The notes under the pieces are model-generated. The model made no database searches and was not told where the DNA came from. It saw nothing but the letters and a program-made list of their open reading frames with translations. DNA of 64,000 nt, from assembly GCA_943788495.1 (NCBI GenBank), contig CALSQO010000001.1:558001-622000 (forward strand), given 5' to 3'. Origin of the DNA: UA16 sp905478895. Its GTDB lineage: Bacteria > Bacteroidota > Bacteroidia > Flavobacteriales_D > Sanyastnellaceae. Of the stretch, positions 17,956-26,319 are shown in pieces (the first letter of the stretch is position 1; every line of letters begins with the position of its first letter). The position numbers and the translations under genes were made by a program.

Positions 17956-18936
17956 TTACGCCACGTAGGCAACGCTTTTGACAGCTTCCATAATGTCTTT
18001 GACTTGCGGTAAGGCCTCTTCGATGAGTGGAGGGGAAAATGCGAAGGGTGTATCCGTCTGGCACAATCGCACAATGGGAGCGTCCAAGTGGTCGAATGCA
18101 TTGCGCTGCACACGGTAGGCGATTTCACTGCTGATGCTCGCCACCGGGAAACTTTCTTCTACAATTACCAGTCGATTGGTCTTCTTGATGCTCTCTATTA
18201 TGGTATCCAAATCCAACGGGCGAATGGTGACCAAGTCGATGATTTCGACTTCGATGCCTTCTTTTTCAAGTGCATCCGCTGCAGCGTGCACTGTTTTTAA
18301 AATTTTTCCGAAGGAAACGATCGTGACAGCATCTCCTTGGCGGCGGACATTGCATTTTCCGATGGGAACGAGGAACTCTCCTTCCGGAATCATGCCTTTG
18401 TCACCGTACATTTTTTCGCTCTCCATGATCAACACAGGATCATTGTCTCGGATGGCTGACTTCAAAAGTCCTTTTGCCTCGTATGGGGTGAAAGGTGTCA
18501 CAACCTTCAGGCCCGGAATGGACGCATACATGGACTCGAAAGACTGGCTGTGCGTCGCCGCCAATTGTCCTGCGGTTCCGTTTGGACCCCGAAAAACGAT
18601 AGGTACATTGTACTGGCCGCCACTCATTTGCAGCATTTTCGCTGCGTGATTGATGATTTGATCGGCCGCCAAAATGGCGAAATTCCAAGTCATGAACTCC
18701 ACGATGGGCCGCAAACCGTTCATGGCTGCACCAACCGCAATTCCAGCGAATCCGAGCTCGGCAATGGGCGTATCAATCACACGCTCAGGACCAAATTCAT
18801 CCAACATGCCTTTGGATGCTTTGTACGCACCGTTGTATTCGGCCACCTCTTCACCCAGAAGAAAAACGCTCGAATCCCGGCGCATCTCTTCGCTCATGGC
18901 TTCACAAACAGCTTCTCTAAATTGCACTTCACGCAT
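17956..18936 (-). CDS. pdhB: pyruvate dehydrogenase E1 component, beta subunit
   Basis: The 326-residue protein is the beta subunit of a thiamin-diphosphate-dependent 2-oxoacid dehydrogenase E1. It shows the N-terminal EVQFREAVCEAMSEEM, VFLLGEEVAEYNGAYKASKG, the TPIAELGFAGIAVGAA cofactor loop, and the C-terminal VTIRPLDLDTI and VIVEESFPVASISSE blocks. The pattern fits pyruvate rather than branched-chain substrates, though this is not certain. The alpha subunit and E2 are not in the window. The ATG at 18936 has AAGGTG just upstream and a consensus promoter, so I reject the longer frame to 19008. Confidence 0.93.
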   Translation of the reverse strand: MREVQFREAVCEAMSEEMRRDSSVFLLGEEVAEYNGAYKASKGMLDEFGPERVIDTPIAELGFAGIAVGAAMNGLRPIVEFMTWNFAILAADQIINHAAKMLQMSGGQYNVPIVFRGPNGTAGQLAATHSQSFESMYASIPGLKVVTPFTPYEAKGLLKSAIRDNDPVLIMESEKMYGDKGMIPEGEFLVPIGKCNVRRQGDAVTIVSFGKILKTVHAAADALEKEGIEVEIIDLVTIRPLDLDTIIESIKKTNRLVIVEESFPVASISSEIAYRVQRNAFDHLDAPIVRLCQTDTPFAFSPPLIEEALPQVKDIMEAVKSVAYVA

Positions 18937-18961
18937 AATAATCACCTTATGAATTGGTCGG

Positions 18962-18990
18962 CAAAGATAAGCCAACAAATAAAGCAACAA
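18962..18990 (-). promoter_or_regulatory. promoter of pdhB
   Basis: Read on the minus strand this is TTG (18990-18988), 18 bases, then TATCTTTG (18969-18962), an exact match to TTG-N17..23-TAnnTTTG. The ATG is 25 bases further on. Confidence 0.75.
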
Positions 18991-19124
18991 AACCCAATTT
19001 AAACCCAATCATTTTGACAGCGATTTTCATGTGCATCATAGTGCTTCGGGCAGGAGTGGAAACCGCGGGCCCCTAAGCCGATGCTTAAGCGGTGTAAGCC
19101 TTCCTCATTTGGTCGTGCAAGTCC

Positions 19125-19132
19125 TACCTTTG
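19125..19132 (+). promoter_or_regulatory. -7 promoter element of etfB
   Basis: TACCTTTG matches the -7 consensus exactly and is followed by CACC and the ATG at 19137. The nearest TTG (19109-19111) is only 13 bases upstream, so the -33 part is poor. Confidence 0.55.
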
Positions 19133-19136
19133 CACC

Positions 19137-19874
19137 ATGAAAATACTTGTTTGCATCAGTCAAGCCCCCGACACAACAAGTCGCATTGCCTTCACCGAAG
19201 GCGATAAGGCTTTTGATTCGAGCGGTGTGCAGTACATCGTCAATCCCTATGACGAATGGTATGCGCTTGTTCGAGCCATTGAGTTGAAAGAACAACAGGG
19301 TGGAACCGTTACGACTATTACCATAGGAGAGGCCGCGTGTGATCCGATTATTCGAAAGGCGCTGGCCATTGGAGCCGATGATGCCATCCGAGTCAATGCC
19401 ACCCCCGAAGATTCCATGCAAGTTGCGCAATTGATTTCCGAACACGCCAAAGCGGGTGAGTTCGATGCGATCTTGTGTGGCAAGGAAACCATCGACCACA
19501 ACGGGTCGGTAGTCCCAGCCATGGTTGCTGAGTTACTTGACCTACCATTTGTGGCACTTGCGACTAGCCTTGAAGTCGAGAATGGAATCGCCAAAATGAC
19601 CCGTGAAGTGGGCGGAGGAGAAGAATCTGTTGAAGTTGCCTTGCCATTTGTGGCCAGTGCGTCCAAGGGAATGGCGGAGCAACGCATTCCCAACATGCGT
19701 GGAATCATGTCAGCACGTTCCAAGCCTTTGAATGTCGTGGAAGCTTCCGCGGATGCGCCGACTTCGGTCAGCAAATTCACTTTGCCACCCGAAAAAGGGG
19801 CATGCAAAATGATTGATGCCGATCGTCCTGAAGAACTCATTCGCCTGCTCAGAGAGGAGGCAAAAGCCATTTAA
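19137..19874 (+). CDS. etfB: electron transfer flavoprotein, beta subunit
   Basis: The beta subunit of ETF binds AMP and pairs with the alpha subunit to carry electrons from acyl-CoA dehydrogenases to the quinone pool. The 245-residue protein starts with MKILVCISQAPDTTSRIAF, has NPYDEWYALVRAIELKEQ, and carries the family signature in the middle (LCGKETIDHNGSVVPAMVAE and LGL-like PFVALATSLEV). etfA follows after 3 bases. The start codon lies 4 bases after an exact -7 element, so the message is probably leaderless. Confidence 0.95.
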   Translation: MKILVCISQAPDTTSRIAFTEGDKAFDSSGVQYIVNPYDEWYALVRAIELKEQQGGTVTTITIGEAACDPIIRKALAIGADDAIRVNATPEDSMQVAQLISEHAKAGEFDAILCGKETIDHNGSVVPAMVAELLDLPFVALATSLEVENGIAKMTREVGGGEESVEVALPFVASASKGMAEQRIPNMRGIMSARSKPLNVVEASADAPTSVSKFTLPPEKGACKMIDADRPEELIRLLREEAKAI

Positions 19875-19877
19875 GCC

Positions 19878-20822
19878 ATGTCAGTATTAGCAATCGTTTC
19901 AATTAAAAATGGAGCTCCGACCAAAAGTGGCTTGGAAGCAGCGAGCTATGCAGCCAATTATGCGGAGTCACAAGGAATGAGCGCTTCCGCATTGGTTGCG
20001 GGTGAAATTTCCGGTGACGGCGGACTGGGAGCGACAGGGATAGTCAAGGTGCTGCATTGCACGGAGCCGGTAACAGACAGTGGCCAATGGGCCAAATTGA
20101 CAGAAGCTGCTGCCATTCAGCTGAATGCTTCCACCATCGTCGCCTCTCATGATCACTTTGGCCGAGCTGTTGCACCGCGGGTGGCCGTTCGTTTAAAAGC
20201 GGGATTGGTCGCGGGAGTGACCGAATTGCCTGCGAATGATCTCGTTCGGAAAAATGTTTTTTCGGGCAAAGCCGTTGCGGACGTCGCCGTGAGCACTGCG
20301 ATTGCAGTCTACACCGTGACACCCAATGCATTTGGCGTGAAGGATTCACCAGGGCATGCTACGGTAGAGCCCTTTTCTGCAGATTTGGGCATGGCTCGGG
20401 AAAAAGTGACGGGGTTTGATTCAGCCAGTGCCGATGGCCAAGTGCCGCTGCCAGAAGCCGAATTGGTGGTGAGCGCAGGTCGTGGATTGAAAGGTCCAGA
20501 AAACTGGGGCATCGTGGAAGATTTAGCTTCAGCGCTAGGTGCAACGACAGCTTGTTCTCGTCCGGTCTCTGACATTGGATGGAGACCGCACCATGAGCAC
20601 GTCGGACAGACCGGCATCACCATTCGACCCAATCTGTACATCGCAGCCGGAATTTCGGGTGCCATCCAGCATTTGGCCGGTGTGAATCAATCCAAAACCA
20701 TTGTCGTAATCAACACGGATCCGGAAGCCCCATTTTTCAAGGCTGCCGACTACGGCATCGTAGGCGATGCTTTTGAAATCCTCCCTAAATTGACGGCTGC
20801 AGCCAAGGAATTGAAGGCCTGA
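19878..20822 (+). CDS. etfA: electron transfer flavoprotein, alpha subunit
   Basis: The 314-residue protein carries the FAD-binding domain of ETF. The C-terminal half shows VVSAGRGLKGPENW, TTACSRPVSDIGWRPHHEHV, GQTGITIRPNLYIAAGISGA and INTDPEAPFFKAADYGIVGD, which together are the standard EtfA signature. It forms a two-gene operon with etfB, with 3 bases between them. The ETF:quinone oxidoreductase is not in the window. The organism should feed fatty acid or amino acid oxidation electrons into menaquinone. Confidence 0.96.
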   Translation: MSVLAIVSIKNGAPTKSGLEAASYAANYAESQGMSASALVAGEISGDGGLGATGIVKVLHCTEPVTDSGQWAKLTEAAAIQLNASTIVASHDHFGRAVAPRVAVRLKAGLVAGVTELPANDLVRKNVFSGKAVADVAVSTAIAVYTVTPNAFGVKDSPGHATVEPFSADLGMAREKVTGFDSASADGQVPLPEAELVVSAGRGLKGPENWGIVEDLASALGATTACSRPVSDIGWRPHHEHVGQTGITIRPNLYIAAGISGAIQHLAGVNQSKTIVVINTDPEAPFFKAADYGIVGDAFEILPKLTAAAKELKA

Positions 20823-20837
20823 TTCAACGGGTCGACT

Positions 20838-20845
20838 TACCTTCG
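20838..20845 (+). promoter_or_regulatory. possible -7 element of the nuclease gene
   Basis: TACCTTCG resembles TAnnTTTG with one change and lies 20 bases before the ATG at 20866. It suggests transcription separate from etfBA; the -33 element is unclear. Confidence 0.3.
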
Positions 20846-20865
20846 CATTCAACCCTTTTCGCCGC

Positions 20866-21447
20866 ATGACGAAAGTAGAAATGGAAATCTCGGACATCAC
20901 CCTCAGCGGTTCCTCTTCAGGGGCCTATGCCATGGTGCTCGGAGAAATCAATGGAAGCCGAAAATTACCGATTGTCATCGGTGGATCTGAGGCGCAAGCC
21001 ATTGCGATTGAAATTGAGAAGATGAAAGCCTCACGTCCGCTGACGCATGATCTTTTCAAGACCACGATGGAATCCTTTGATGCCCGTGTCACGGAAGTGA
21101 TCATTTACAACATGGTAGAAGGCGTGTTCTTTGCCAAATTGATGTGCGCATCGGAATCAAAAGAGGAGGAGATTGATTGCCGTCCAAGCGATGCCGTGGC
21201 GCTCGCTTATCGCTTTGGTTGCCCCATTTATTGCGAAGAGGAAGTGCTGAAATTGGCAGGAATTGGTGAAAGTGAGATTGCTCAATCCAACGAAGAAATT
21301 GAAGCGCCCATTCCGGCGAAGCCAAAACGTCGAAAGAAGAGTTTGGATGCGTTGAAAAATGACTTGGCCAAGGCCATTGCGCGAGAGGACTACGAGCAAG
21401 CCTCGCGTTTGCGGGACGAAATCGAACAAAGACAAGAAAATCAATAA
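20866..21447 (+). CDS. bifunctional nuclease family protein with UVR motif
   Basis: The first 135 residues or so form the bifunctional nuclease (DUF151) domain, with GAYAMVLGEINGSRKLPIVI, ARPLTHDLFKTTMESF-like SRPLTHDLFKTTMESF and CRPSDAVALAYRFGCPIY. The last 35 residues form a UvrB/UvrC-type UVR motif (KNDLAKAIAREDYEQASRLR), which usually mediates protein contacts. Plant and bacterial homologues cut RNA and DNA; substrate here is unknown. The protein is 193 residues long and cytoplasmic. purE starts 3 bases after its stop codon. Confidence 0.88.
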   Translation: MTKVEMEISDITLSGSSSGAYAMVLGEINGSRKLPIVIGGSEAQAIAIEIEKMKASRPLTHDLFKTTMESFDARVTEVIIYNMVEGVFFAKLMCASESKEEEIDCRPSDAVALAYRFGCPIYCEEEVLKLAGIGESEIAQSNEEIEAPIPAKPKRRKKSLDALKNDLAKAIAREDYEQASRLRDEIEQRQENQ

Positions 21448-21450
21448 TAG

Positions 21451-21966
21451 ATGGCAACTATTCCCAACCCGCTTGTTAGCATCATCATGGGTTCGTCCAG
21501 CGATCTCCCTGTCATGGAACAAACTGCCGCTGTGCTTGCAGAGCTTAGTGTGCCGTACGAGATGACCGTGGTGTCCGCTCATCGGACGCCTGAACGGATG
21601 GTGGAGCATGCGGCAGCAGCTGCTGATCGCGGGATCAAAGTGATTGTTGCCGGCGCAGGAGGCGCAGCGCATTTGCCAGGGATGACTGCTTCCTTGACCA
21701 TCCTGCCTGTGATTGGTGTGCCCATTCACAGCAGCAACTCCATCGATGGTTGGGATTCGGTCTTGAGCATTTTGCAGATGCCTTCGGGTGTGCCAGTGGC
21801 TACGGTCGCGTTGGACGGAGGGAAAAACGCGGGGATATTGGCGGCTCAAATTGTTGCTACCTCTGAGCCGGGCATTGCAGAAAACATGCGCACGTTCAAA
21901 GCCGCATTGAAAGAAAAAGTAATGGCTTCCATTGAAAAGGTCGAAAACCACAGGGTTTCCAAATGA
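21451..21966 (+). CDS. purE: N5-carboxyaminoimidazole ribonucleotide mutase
   Basis: PurE moves the carboxyl group of N5-CAIR to give CAIR in purine synthesis. All signature elements are present in 171 residues: IIMGSSSDLPVMEQTAAVL near the N-terminus, VVSAHRTPERMVEHA with the catalytic His, VAGAGGAAHLPGMTA and VPIHSSNSIDGWDSVLSILQ. The sequence is of the class I (bacterial) type, which works with PurK; purK is not in the window. The stop codon overlaps the start of the flavin reductase gene by 4 bases. Confidence 0.96.
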   Translation: MATIPNPLVSIIMGSSSDLPVMEQTAAVLAELSVPYEMTVVSAHRTPERMVEHAAAAADRGIKVIVAGAGGAAHLPGMTASLTILPVIGVPIHSSNSIDGWDSVLSILQMPSGVPVATVALDGGKNAGILAAQIVATSEPGIAENMRTFKAALKEKVMASIEKVENHRVSK

Positions 21967-22868
21967 GTGGATTCAGTTCTTTTGATCCCACGGCAATAGA
22001 AGGAAGGGATTTGCACAGCAAGTTGCTGGGGGGAATTGCGCCGAGGCCTATTGCTTTTGCCAGCACGGTTGACAAAACAGGTAAGCCCAATTTGGCTCCG
22101 TTTAGTTATTTCAATGTTTTTTCGGCCAAGCCACCCATTCTCATTTTCAGTCCTGCGCGGCGAATGCGCGGAAATACCACCAAGCATACGCTCGAGAATG
22201 TTTTGGAAGTGCCCGAGGTGGTGATCAATCTGGTGGATTTCGCCTTGGTCCATGCATGCTCATTGGCCAGTGGCGACTTTCCGGCCGGCGTGAGCGAATT
22301 CGAGAAGGCAGGGGTGACTCCGTTGCCTTCTGATACTGTTCGTCCTTTTCGTGTTGCTGAGAGTCCGGTGCAATTGGAATGTGAGGTGCTCCGAGTGGAT
22401 TCCCTTGGCGACGAAGGAGGGGCCGGACAATTGGTCATTTGCCGGATCAAGCGGATGCACTTCCGCAATGATGTGCTGAATGAGGCCGGACAGCCCGTCC
22501 CTGATTTGCTCGATCTGGTCGGAAGATGCGGAGGGAATTCATACGTTCGGGCTTCAGGCGAGGCACTGTTTGATGTGCCGAAACCACTCACTGCGCCCGG
22601 AATTGGTGTAGATGCACTGCCTCAGGAGGTCCAACAGAGTGCCGTGTTAACCGGCAATGAACTGGCCCAACTTGGGTCCCTGCTGGAACTTCCCGATGAG
22701 ACGGATGTGAATGATTTCAAGTTGCTCGAATTGTCTGATCTCTTCATGGAATTTGAAGACGATGGAGTGGCCTTGGAACGGGCAATTCACGAACATGCCC
22801 AGCAATTGATTGCTTCGGGCGATGTGGCCTCAGCATTGAAGGCTGTTTTGACCTTTAATCCGGGCTGA
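21963..22868 (+). CDS. flavin reductase-like FMN-binding protein
   Basis: The 301-residue protein has a flavin reductase-like split-barrel domain in its first 200 residues: LGGIAPRPIAFASTVDKTGK, NLAPFSYFNVFSAKPPILIF and GDFPAGVSEFEKAGVTPLPS are characteristic of a subgroup that binds FMN. The last 90 residues are helical and acidic without a family I know. Substrate is unknown. The start overlaps purE by 4 bases (ATGA), so it is translated from the same message. Confidence 0.82.
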   Translation: MSGFSSFDPTAIEGRDLHSKLLGGIAPRPIAFASTVDKTGKPNLAPFSYFNVFSAKPPILIFSPARRMRGNTTKHTLENVLEVPEVVINLVDFALVHACSLASGDFPAGVSEFEKAGVTPLPSDTVRPFRVAESPVQLECEVLRVDSLGDEGGAGQLVICRIKRMHFRNDVLNEAGQPVPDLLDLVGRCGGNSYVRASGEALFDVPKPLTAPGIGVDALPQEVQQSAVLTGNELAQLGSLLELPDETDVNDFKLLELSDLFMEFEDDGVALERAIHEHAQQLIASGDVASALKAVLTFNPG

Positions 22869-22924
22869 TCCGGAAACTTCCTGACAAATTCTCAACCGAT
22901 GCCAATTCTTCCAACGGATGAAGG

Positions 22925-22932
22925 TATTTTTG
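22925..22932 (+). promoter_or_regulatory. -7 promoter element of the DUF3127 gene
   Basis: TATTTTTG matches the -7 consensus and is followed by GGGC and the ATG at 22937. No clear TTG stands at the expected distance. Confidence 0.45.
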
Positions 22933-22936
22933 GGGC

Positions 22937-23305
22937 ATGAGTTTTGAAATGAAAGGCAAGGTCAAAAAAATCTTTGACCAACAGGATTTCCCAAGCGGTT
23001 TTTACAAGCGTGATTTTGTGATCACAACCGAGGATCAATACCCGCAAGATGTCAAGTTCACAGCGGTCAAGGAGCGCACGGAACAAATTGCTCGCCTCGG
23101 CGAAGGAGATGAGGTTTTGGTGAAGTTTGACATTCGCGGCCGAGAATACAACGGGAATTTTTACGTTGATTTGAATGCTTGGCGCATAGAGTCAGGTGGC
23201 GGCCAGCCCGCTGCTCCGGCAGAGTCGGTCTCTGCAGCACCACTGCCCGATGTTCCTCCCATGCCCGCTTCATCTGGGGATGACGAGGACGACTTGCCAT
23301 TCTGA
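22937..23305 (+). CDS. DUF3127 protein, OB-fold-like with SSB-type acidic tail
   Basis: The 122-residue protein matches DUF3127, a Bacteroidota family. The N-terminal 85 residues look like a small beta barrel of the OB type (MKGKVKKIFDQQDF, KFTAVKERTEQIARL, VLVKFDIRGREYNGNFYVDL). A proline/alanine-rich linker follows, and the chain ends with DDEDDLPF. That end resembles the DDDIPF tip by which single-stranded DNA-binding protein recruits repair and replication enzymes. A role in single-stranded DNA metabolism is my inference. An M16 peptidase gene starts 15 bases downstream. Confidence 0.85.
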   Translation: MSFEMKGKVKKIFDQQDFPSGFYKRDFVITTEDQYPQDVKFTAVKERTEQIARLGEGDEVLVKFDIRGREYNGNFYVDLNAWRIESGGGQPAAPAESVSAAPLPDVPPMPASSGDDEDDLPF

Positions 23306-23320
23306 TTCGCTCCATTATCA

Positions 23321-24607
23321 ATGGCGACAGGCATGAAAGCAACGAACGAGCATGCCCCGCCGAATTGGGGGAAAGAGGCATTGCATACGGCTGAATTTGA
23401 GAATGGCTTTCGCGTCATTTACAAGCAGGTGCCCCGTCCCGTTTCGCATTGCGGTCTCGTCATCAACGCGGGATCTCGCGATGAAAAGCATGCGAATGGT
23501 GAGGCGGGAGTCGCTCATTTTATTGAGCACACCCTTTTCAAGGGAACCCAGAAGCGCAAGCCGTTTCATATTTTGAATCGCTTGGACTGTGTAGGAGGAG
23601 AGTTCAATGCTTACACTTCAAAGGAGGACACGTGGATTTATGCCTCTTTTTCTGAGCAGCATTTGGAACGTGCTGTCGAATTGATCAGTGATATCACATT
23701 CAACGCAACTTTCCCTGAAAAGGAAATCATCAAGGAGCGTGATGTGATTTTGGATGAGCTGAATGCATACTTGGATAGCCCCGCAGATTCAATTTTCGAT
23801 GAATTTGAGGAGCGATTGTTCGCTGGACATCCGCTGTCAGGAAATATCCTCGGCAACAAGGCTTCGGTGGCAGGGATGAATCGAAAGACAATCCAAGGGT
23901 TCGTCAACCGGCATTACCATCCTGAACAGATGGTTTTCAGCGTCGTTGGCGCTACGCCTTGGAAAAAGGTGCTTCGATTGTGCAAGAAATACTTCGGAGG
24001 CATGCCAAAGGCCAGCGGAGTGATGGATCGACAGCCTTTTGTTCCTTTCGCGCCATTTGACGTCCGTGTGACCAAAGACATTCATCAGGTGCATCATGTC
24101 ATGGGATGCACAACTTCAGGGAGTGGCCATCCCGATCGGCTTGGCTTGGCCCTGCTGGCAAATCACTTGGGTGGTCCCACCATGAACAATCGCCTGAGCC
24201 TCAACGTGCGTGAAAAGCATGGGATGGCATATAACATCGAATGCGCGTACTCGCCGTACAGCGATGTGGGCTTATTCAGTATTTACTTTGGCACAGATAC
24301 CCGATTGCATGCACGAGCCGAAGCCCTGGTCCGGAAAGAGTTGAAGGCATTGCGGGAGAAAAAGTTGGGCGTGCGTCAATTGCATGATATCAAGCAGCAG
24401 GTGGTGGGGCATGTCGCGCTTTCACAGGATTCGGGGAGCAGCATAATGACGGGACTCGGGAAAAGTTACCTTTTGTATGGACGCGTAGAAAGTTTGGAAT
24501 CCGTTTTTGCGGCCATCGATGCCATCACGGCTGAGGACGTTTTGCGGTTGGCCAATGAGGTTCTGGATGACTCAAAATGGAGCCATTTGGTTTACAAAAG
24601 CCGATGA
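23321..24607 (+). CDS. M16 family zinc metallopeptidase
   Basis: The 428-residue protein is a processing-peptidase-type M16 enzyme. The inverted zinc motif HxxEH appears as AHFIEHTLFKGT (about 66-77), and the third ligand glutamate lies near residue 140 in a VELISDIT-type helix region; EFNAYTSKEDTWIYASF and the C-terminal LSLNVREKHGMAYNIECAYS block are typical. It has no signal peptide, so it is cytoplasmic or exported by an unknown route. It encodes one M16 pair (active plus inactive half). It ends 1 base from a convergent gene. Confidence 0.93.
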   Translation: MATGMKATNEHAPPNWGKEALHTAEFENGFRVIYKQVPRPVSHCGLVINAGSRDEKHANGEAGVAHFIEHTLFKGTQKRKPFHILNRLDCVGGEFNAYTSKEDTWIYASFSEQHLERAVELISDITFNATFPEKEIIKERDVILDELNAYLDSPADSIFDEFEERLFAGHPLSGNILGNKASVAGMNRKTIQGFVNRHYHPEQMVFSVVGATPWKKVLRLCKKYFGGMPKASGVMDRQPFVPFAPFDVRVTKDIHQVHHVMGCTTSGSGHPDRLGLALLANHLGGPTMNNRLSLNVREKHGMAYNIECAYSPYSDVGLFSIYFGTDTRLHARAEALVRKELKALREKKLGVRQLHDIKQQVVGHVALSQDSGSSIMTGLGKSYLLYGRVESLESVFAAIDAITAEDVLRLANEVLDDSKWSHLVYKSR

Positions 24608-25015
24608 TTAGCGCGGTGAAATTCGATGCATGTCATTGTTGTCCTCTTCAATCTTGTTTTTGACGGATCGTATTTTGAGTGCAATGCCTGCCCATTCTCG
24701 CTGATTGAGCTGCATGAGTTTTTGGATGGCGTTGTCGTCATTGTCAGCGCCCAGTGCCACCAGTGCGAGGAAGTTGTATCCAAAATTATCCAGCCAGACA
24801 ATGGCTTTTCCTTCTCCTTCGGCACCACGTACCAAAGCCATCAAGTGTGGATGACCATTTTGCATCAGCCAAGTTCGAGCGGATTCGACATGATGCAAAG
24901 CGTTGCACGTCAGTCCGAGTTCGGGATAACCATTTTGCATGAGCCACCGGTGAATGGCGCCATTTCCTGAGATGGCTTCTCCCCACGCTAACAAGACCTT
25001 GGCAGGATATTGCAT
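24608..25015 (-). CDS. conserved helical-repeat protein of unknown function
   Basis: I do not know a name for this 135-residue family, though I recall similar proteins across Bacteroidota. It contains about four repeats of some 25-30 residues: RWLMQNGYPELGL, TWLMQNGHPHLMAL, VWLDNFGYNFLAL and a weaker last copy ending in WAGIALKIR. Each has a Trp-Leu start, an aromatic/Gly-x-Pro turn and an Ala/Leu-rich second helix, so a small alpha solenoid is likely. The tail EEDNNDMHRISPR is polar. TATCTTCG stands 4 bases before the ATG, with TTG 20 bases further up. It is divergent from the MFS gene. Confidence 0.75.
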   Translation of the reverse strand: MQYPAKVLLAWGEAISGNGAIHRWLMQNGYPELGLTCNALHHVESARTWLMQNGHPHLMALVRGAEGEGKAIVWLDNFGYNFLALVALGADNDDNAIQKLMQLNQREWAGIALKIRSVKNKIEEDNNDMHRISPR

Positions 25016-25043
25016 TTTCCGAAGATAATAGGAGGTACCTTTG
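25010..25043 (+). promoter_or_regulatory. promoter of the MFS transporter gene
   Basis: TTG at 25010-25012 and TACCTTTG at 25036-25043 are 23 bases apart. The -7 element ends 7 bases before the GTG at 25051, so the transcript would begin at or very near the start codon. Confidence 0.55.
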
Positions 25044-25050
25044 CCTGCAA
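25020..25050 (-). promoter_or_regulatory. promoter of the helical-repeat gene
   Basis: On the minus strand TTG (25050-25048), 20 bases, then TATCTTCG (25027-25020) precede the ATG at 25015 by 4 bases. It overlaps the divergent MFS promoter, so RNA polymerase could occupy only one at a time. Confidence 0.5.
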
Positions 25051-26304
25051 GTGAAGCAAGAACGTGGCCCGGAAGAGCAGATCTTCTCTCCTCAATTTTG
25101 GTGGTTGTGCGCGAGCACTGTGCTGTTTATGGCGAGTTTTGGCATGATTATGCCCGAATTGCCGGGATTTTTGACGGCGCTTGGTCGACCCGATTTGATC
25201 GGGTGGATCGTCGGTTTGTTCACGATTGGGGCATTTGCATCACGTTTCATCAGCGGTCGGATTGCAGACGCGGCCGGTCGGCGGCCTGTGATGCTCTTCG
25301 GCACGTGGGTCACCATGGTCGCAGGCTTGGGGTACATCCTCATCGGGTGGTTGAGGCCCGGGTTGACTGCTTCCTACTCGGGGATTCCGCTGGTGGTTTG
25401 GCTGTTTTTGCTGCTTCGTCTCTTGCATGGCATGAGCACAGGATTCAGGCCAACAGGAACAACGGCTTTTCTCACCGATACCACGCCCATTCGCAGAAGA
25501 GGTGAAGCATTGGGTTACTTGGGTGTCGCAGGCAATGCGGGCATGGCGGGAGGCCCCGCACTTGGCAGTTGGCTGACGGTGGAGTTCGGTTATGATGCCA
25601 TGTTTTTGGCTTCAAGCGGCCTGGGATTATTGGCCCTGCTTTTGACCATTCGATTGCCAGAATCGCTGCCGAATAGCCGGAAAGTACGTTGGAAGGACCT
25701 AAACGTATTCAGCGGGCCGGTGCTGGACTGGTCGTCGTGGTCTGCTTCTTTGGCGCTGCTTCCGGTTGCATTTGCTTTCGGAGCTTTCCTTACAATCACT
25801 CCGGACTTCGTTGATTCCTTGGGCTATGTCTACAAAGGTTCTTTCAATACCATCATCGTCATCGCCTCCATATCTATGCGTTTGGTTGCTGGAAAGGCAT
25901 CGGATCGCTTGGGGCGAGTTCCATTGCTGATCACAGGATCCGGTTTACTCGCTTTGGGAATGTTTGGGTTGGCTTGGGCTGAAACGCAACTAACTGCAGC
26001 ATTGGCAGGTGTGGTTTATGGCATGTCGATTGGGATCAATATGCCCGCAATTTTTGCTTGGACAGCGGACCTTGCAAAGCCAGGAAAGGTGGCGTTGGCT
26101 TTGGGTACGATGCTGATGGCTTTGGAAGTAGGAATCGGAGCCGGTGCGGTTTACTCTGGGTATCAATTTGCGGGTGATCTCACCGCCATTCCCCGTCTTT
26201 ATGCCACGTGCGGTGCATTCGGATTGTTGATGTTTTTGATACTCCTCTCAACTCGAAAGCATTTGAAAGATCCGAGGGGGCAGGGCTTGCACGAATTCAA
26301 TTAA
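25051..26304 (+). CDS. MFS transporter
   Basis: The 417-residue inner-membrane protein has twelve hydrophobic segments and the major facilitator signature between helices 2 and 3: GRIADAAGRRPVMLFG, echoed in the second half by GKASDRLGRVPLLITG. The loop FRPTGTTAFLTDTTPIRRRG resembles drug or sugar efflux members. No substrate can be named. The start is a GTG at 25051, which lies 7 bases after an exact -7 element; a longer N-terminus is impossible without passing the promoter. An inverted repeat follows the stop codon. Confidence 0.9.
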   Translation: MKQERGPEEQIFSPQFWWLCASTVLFMASFGMIMPELPGFLTALGRPDLIGWIVGLFTIGAFASRFISGRIADAAGRRPVMLFGTWVTMVAGLGYILIGWLRPGLTASYSGIPLVVWLFLLLRLLHGMSTGFRPTGTTAFLTDTTPIRRRGEALGYLGVAGNAGMAGGPALGSWLTVEFGYDAMFLASSGLGLLALLLTIRLPESLPNSRKVRWKDLNVFSGPVLDWSSWSASLALLPVAFAFGAFLTITPDFVDSLGYVYKGSFNTIIVIASISMRLVAGKASDRLGRVPLLITGSGLLALGMFGLAWAETQLTAALAGVVYGMSIGINMPAIFAWTADLAKPGKVALALGTMLMALEVGIGAGAVYSGYQFAGDLTAIPRLYATCGAFGLLMFLILLSTRKHLKDPRGQGLHEFN

Positions 26305-26319
26305 AGCCTTCGTTTGCGA

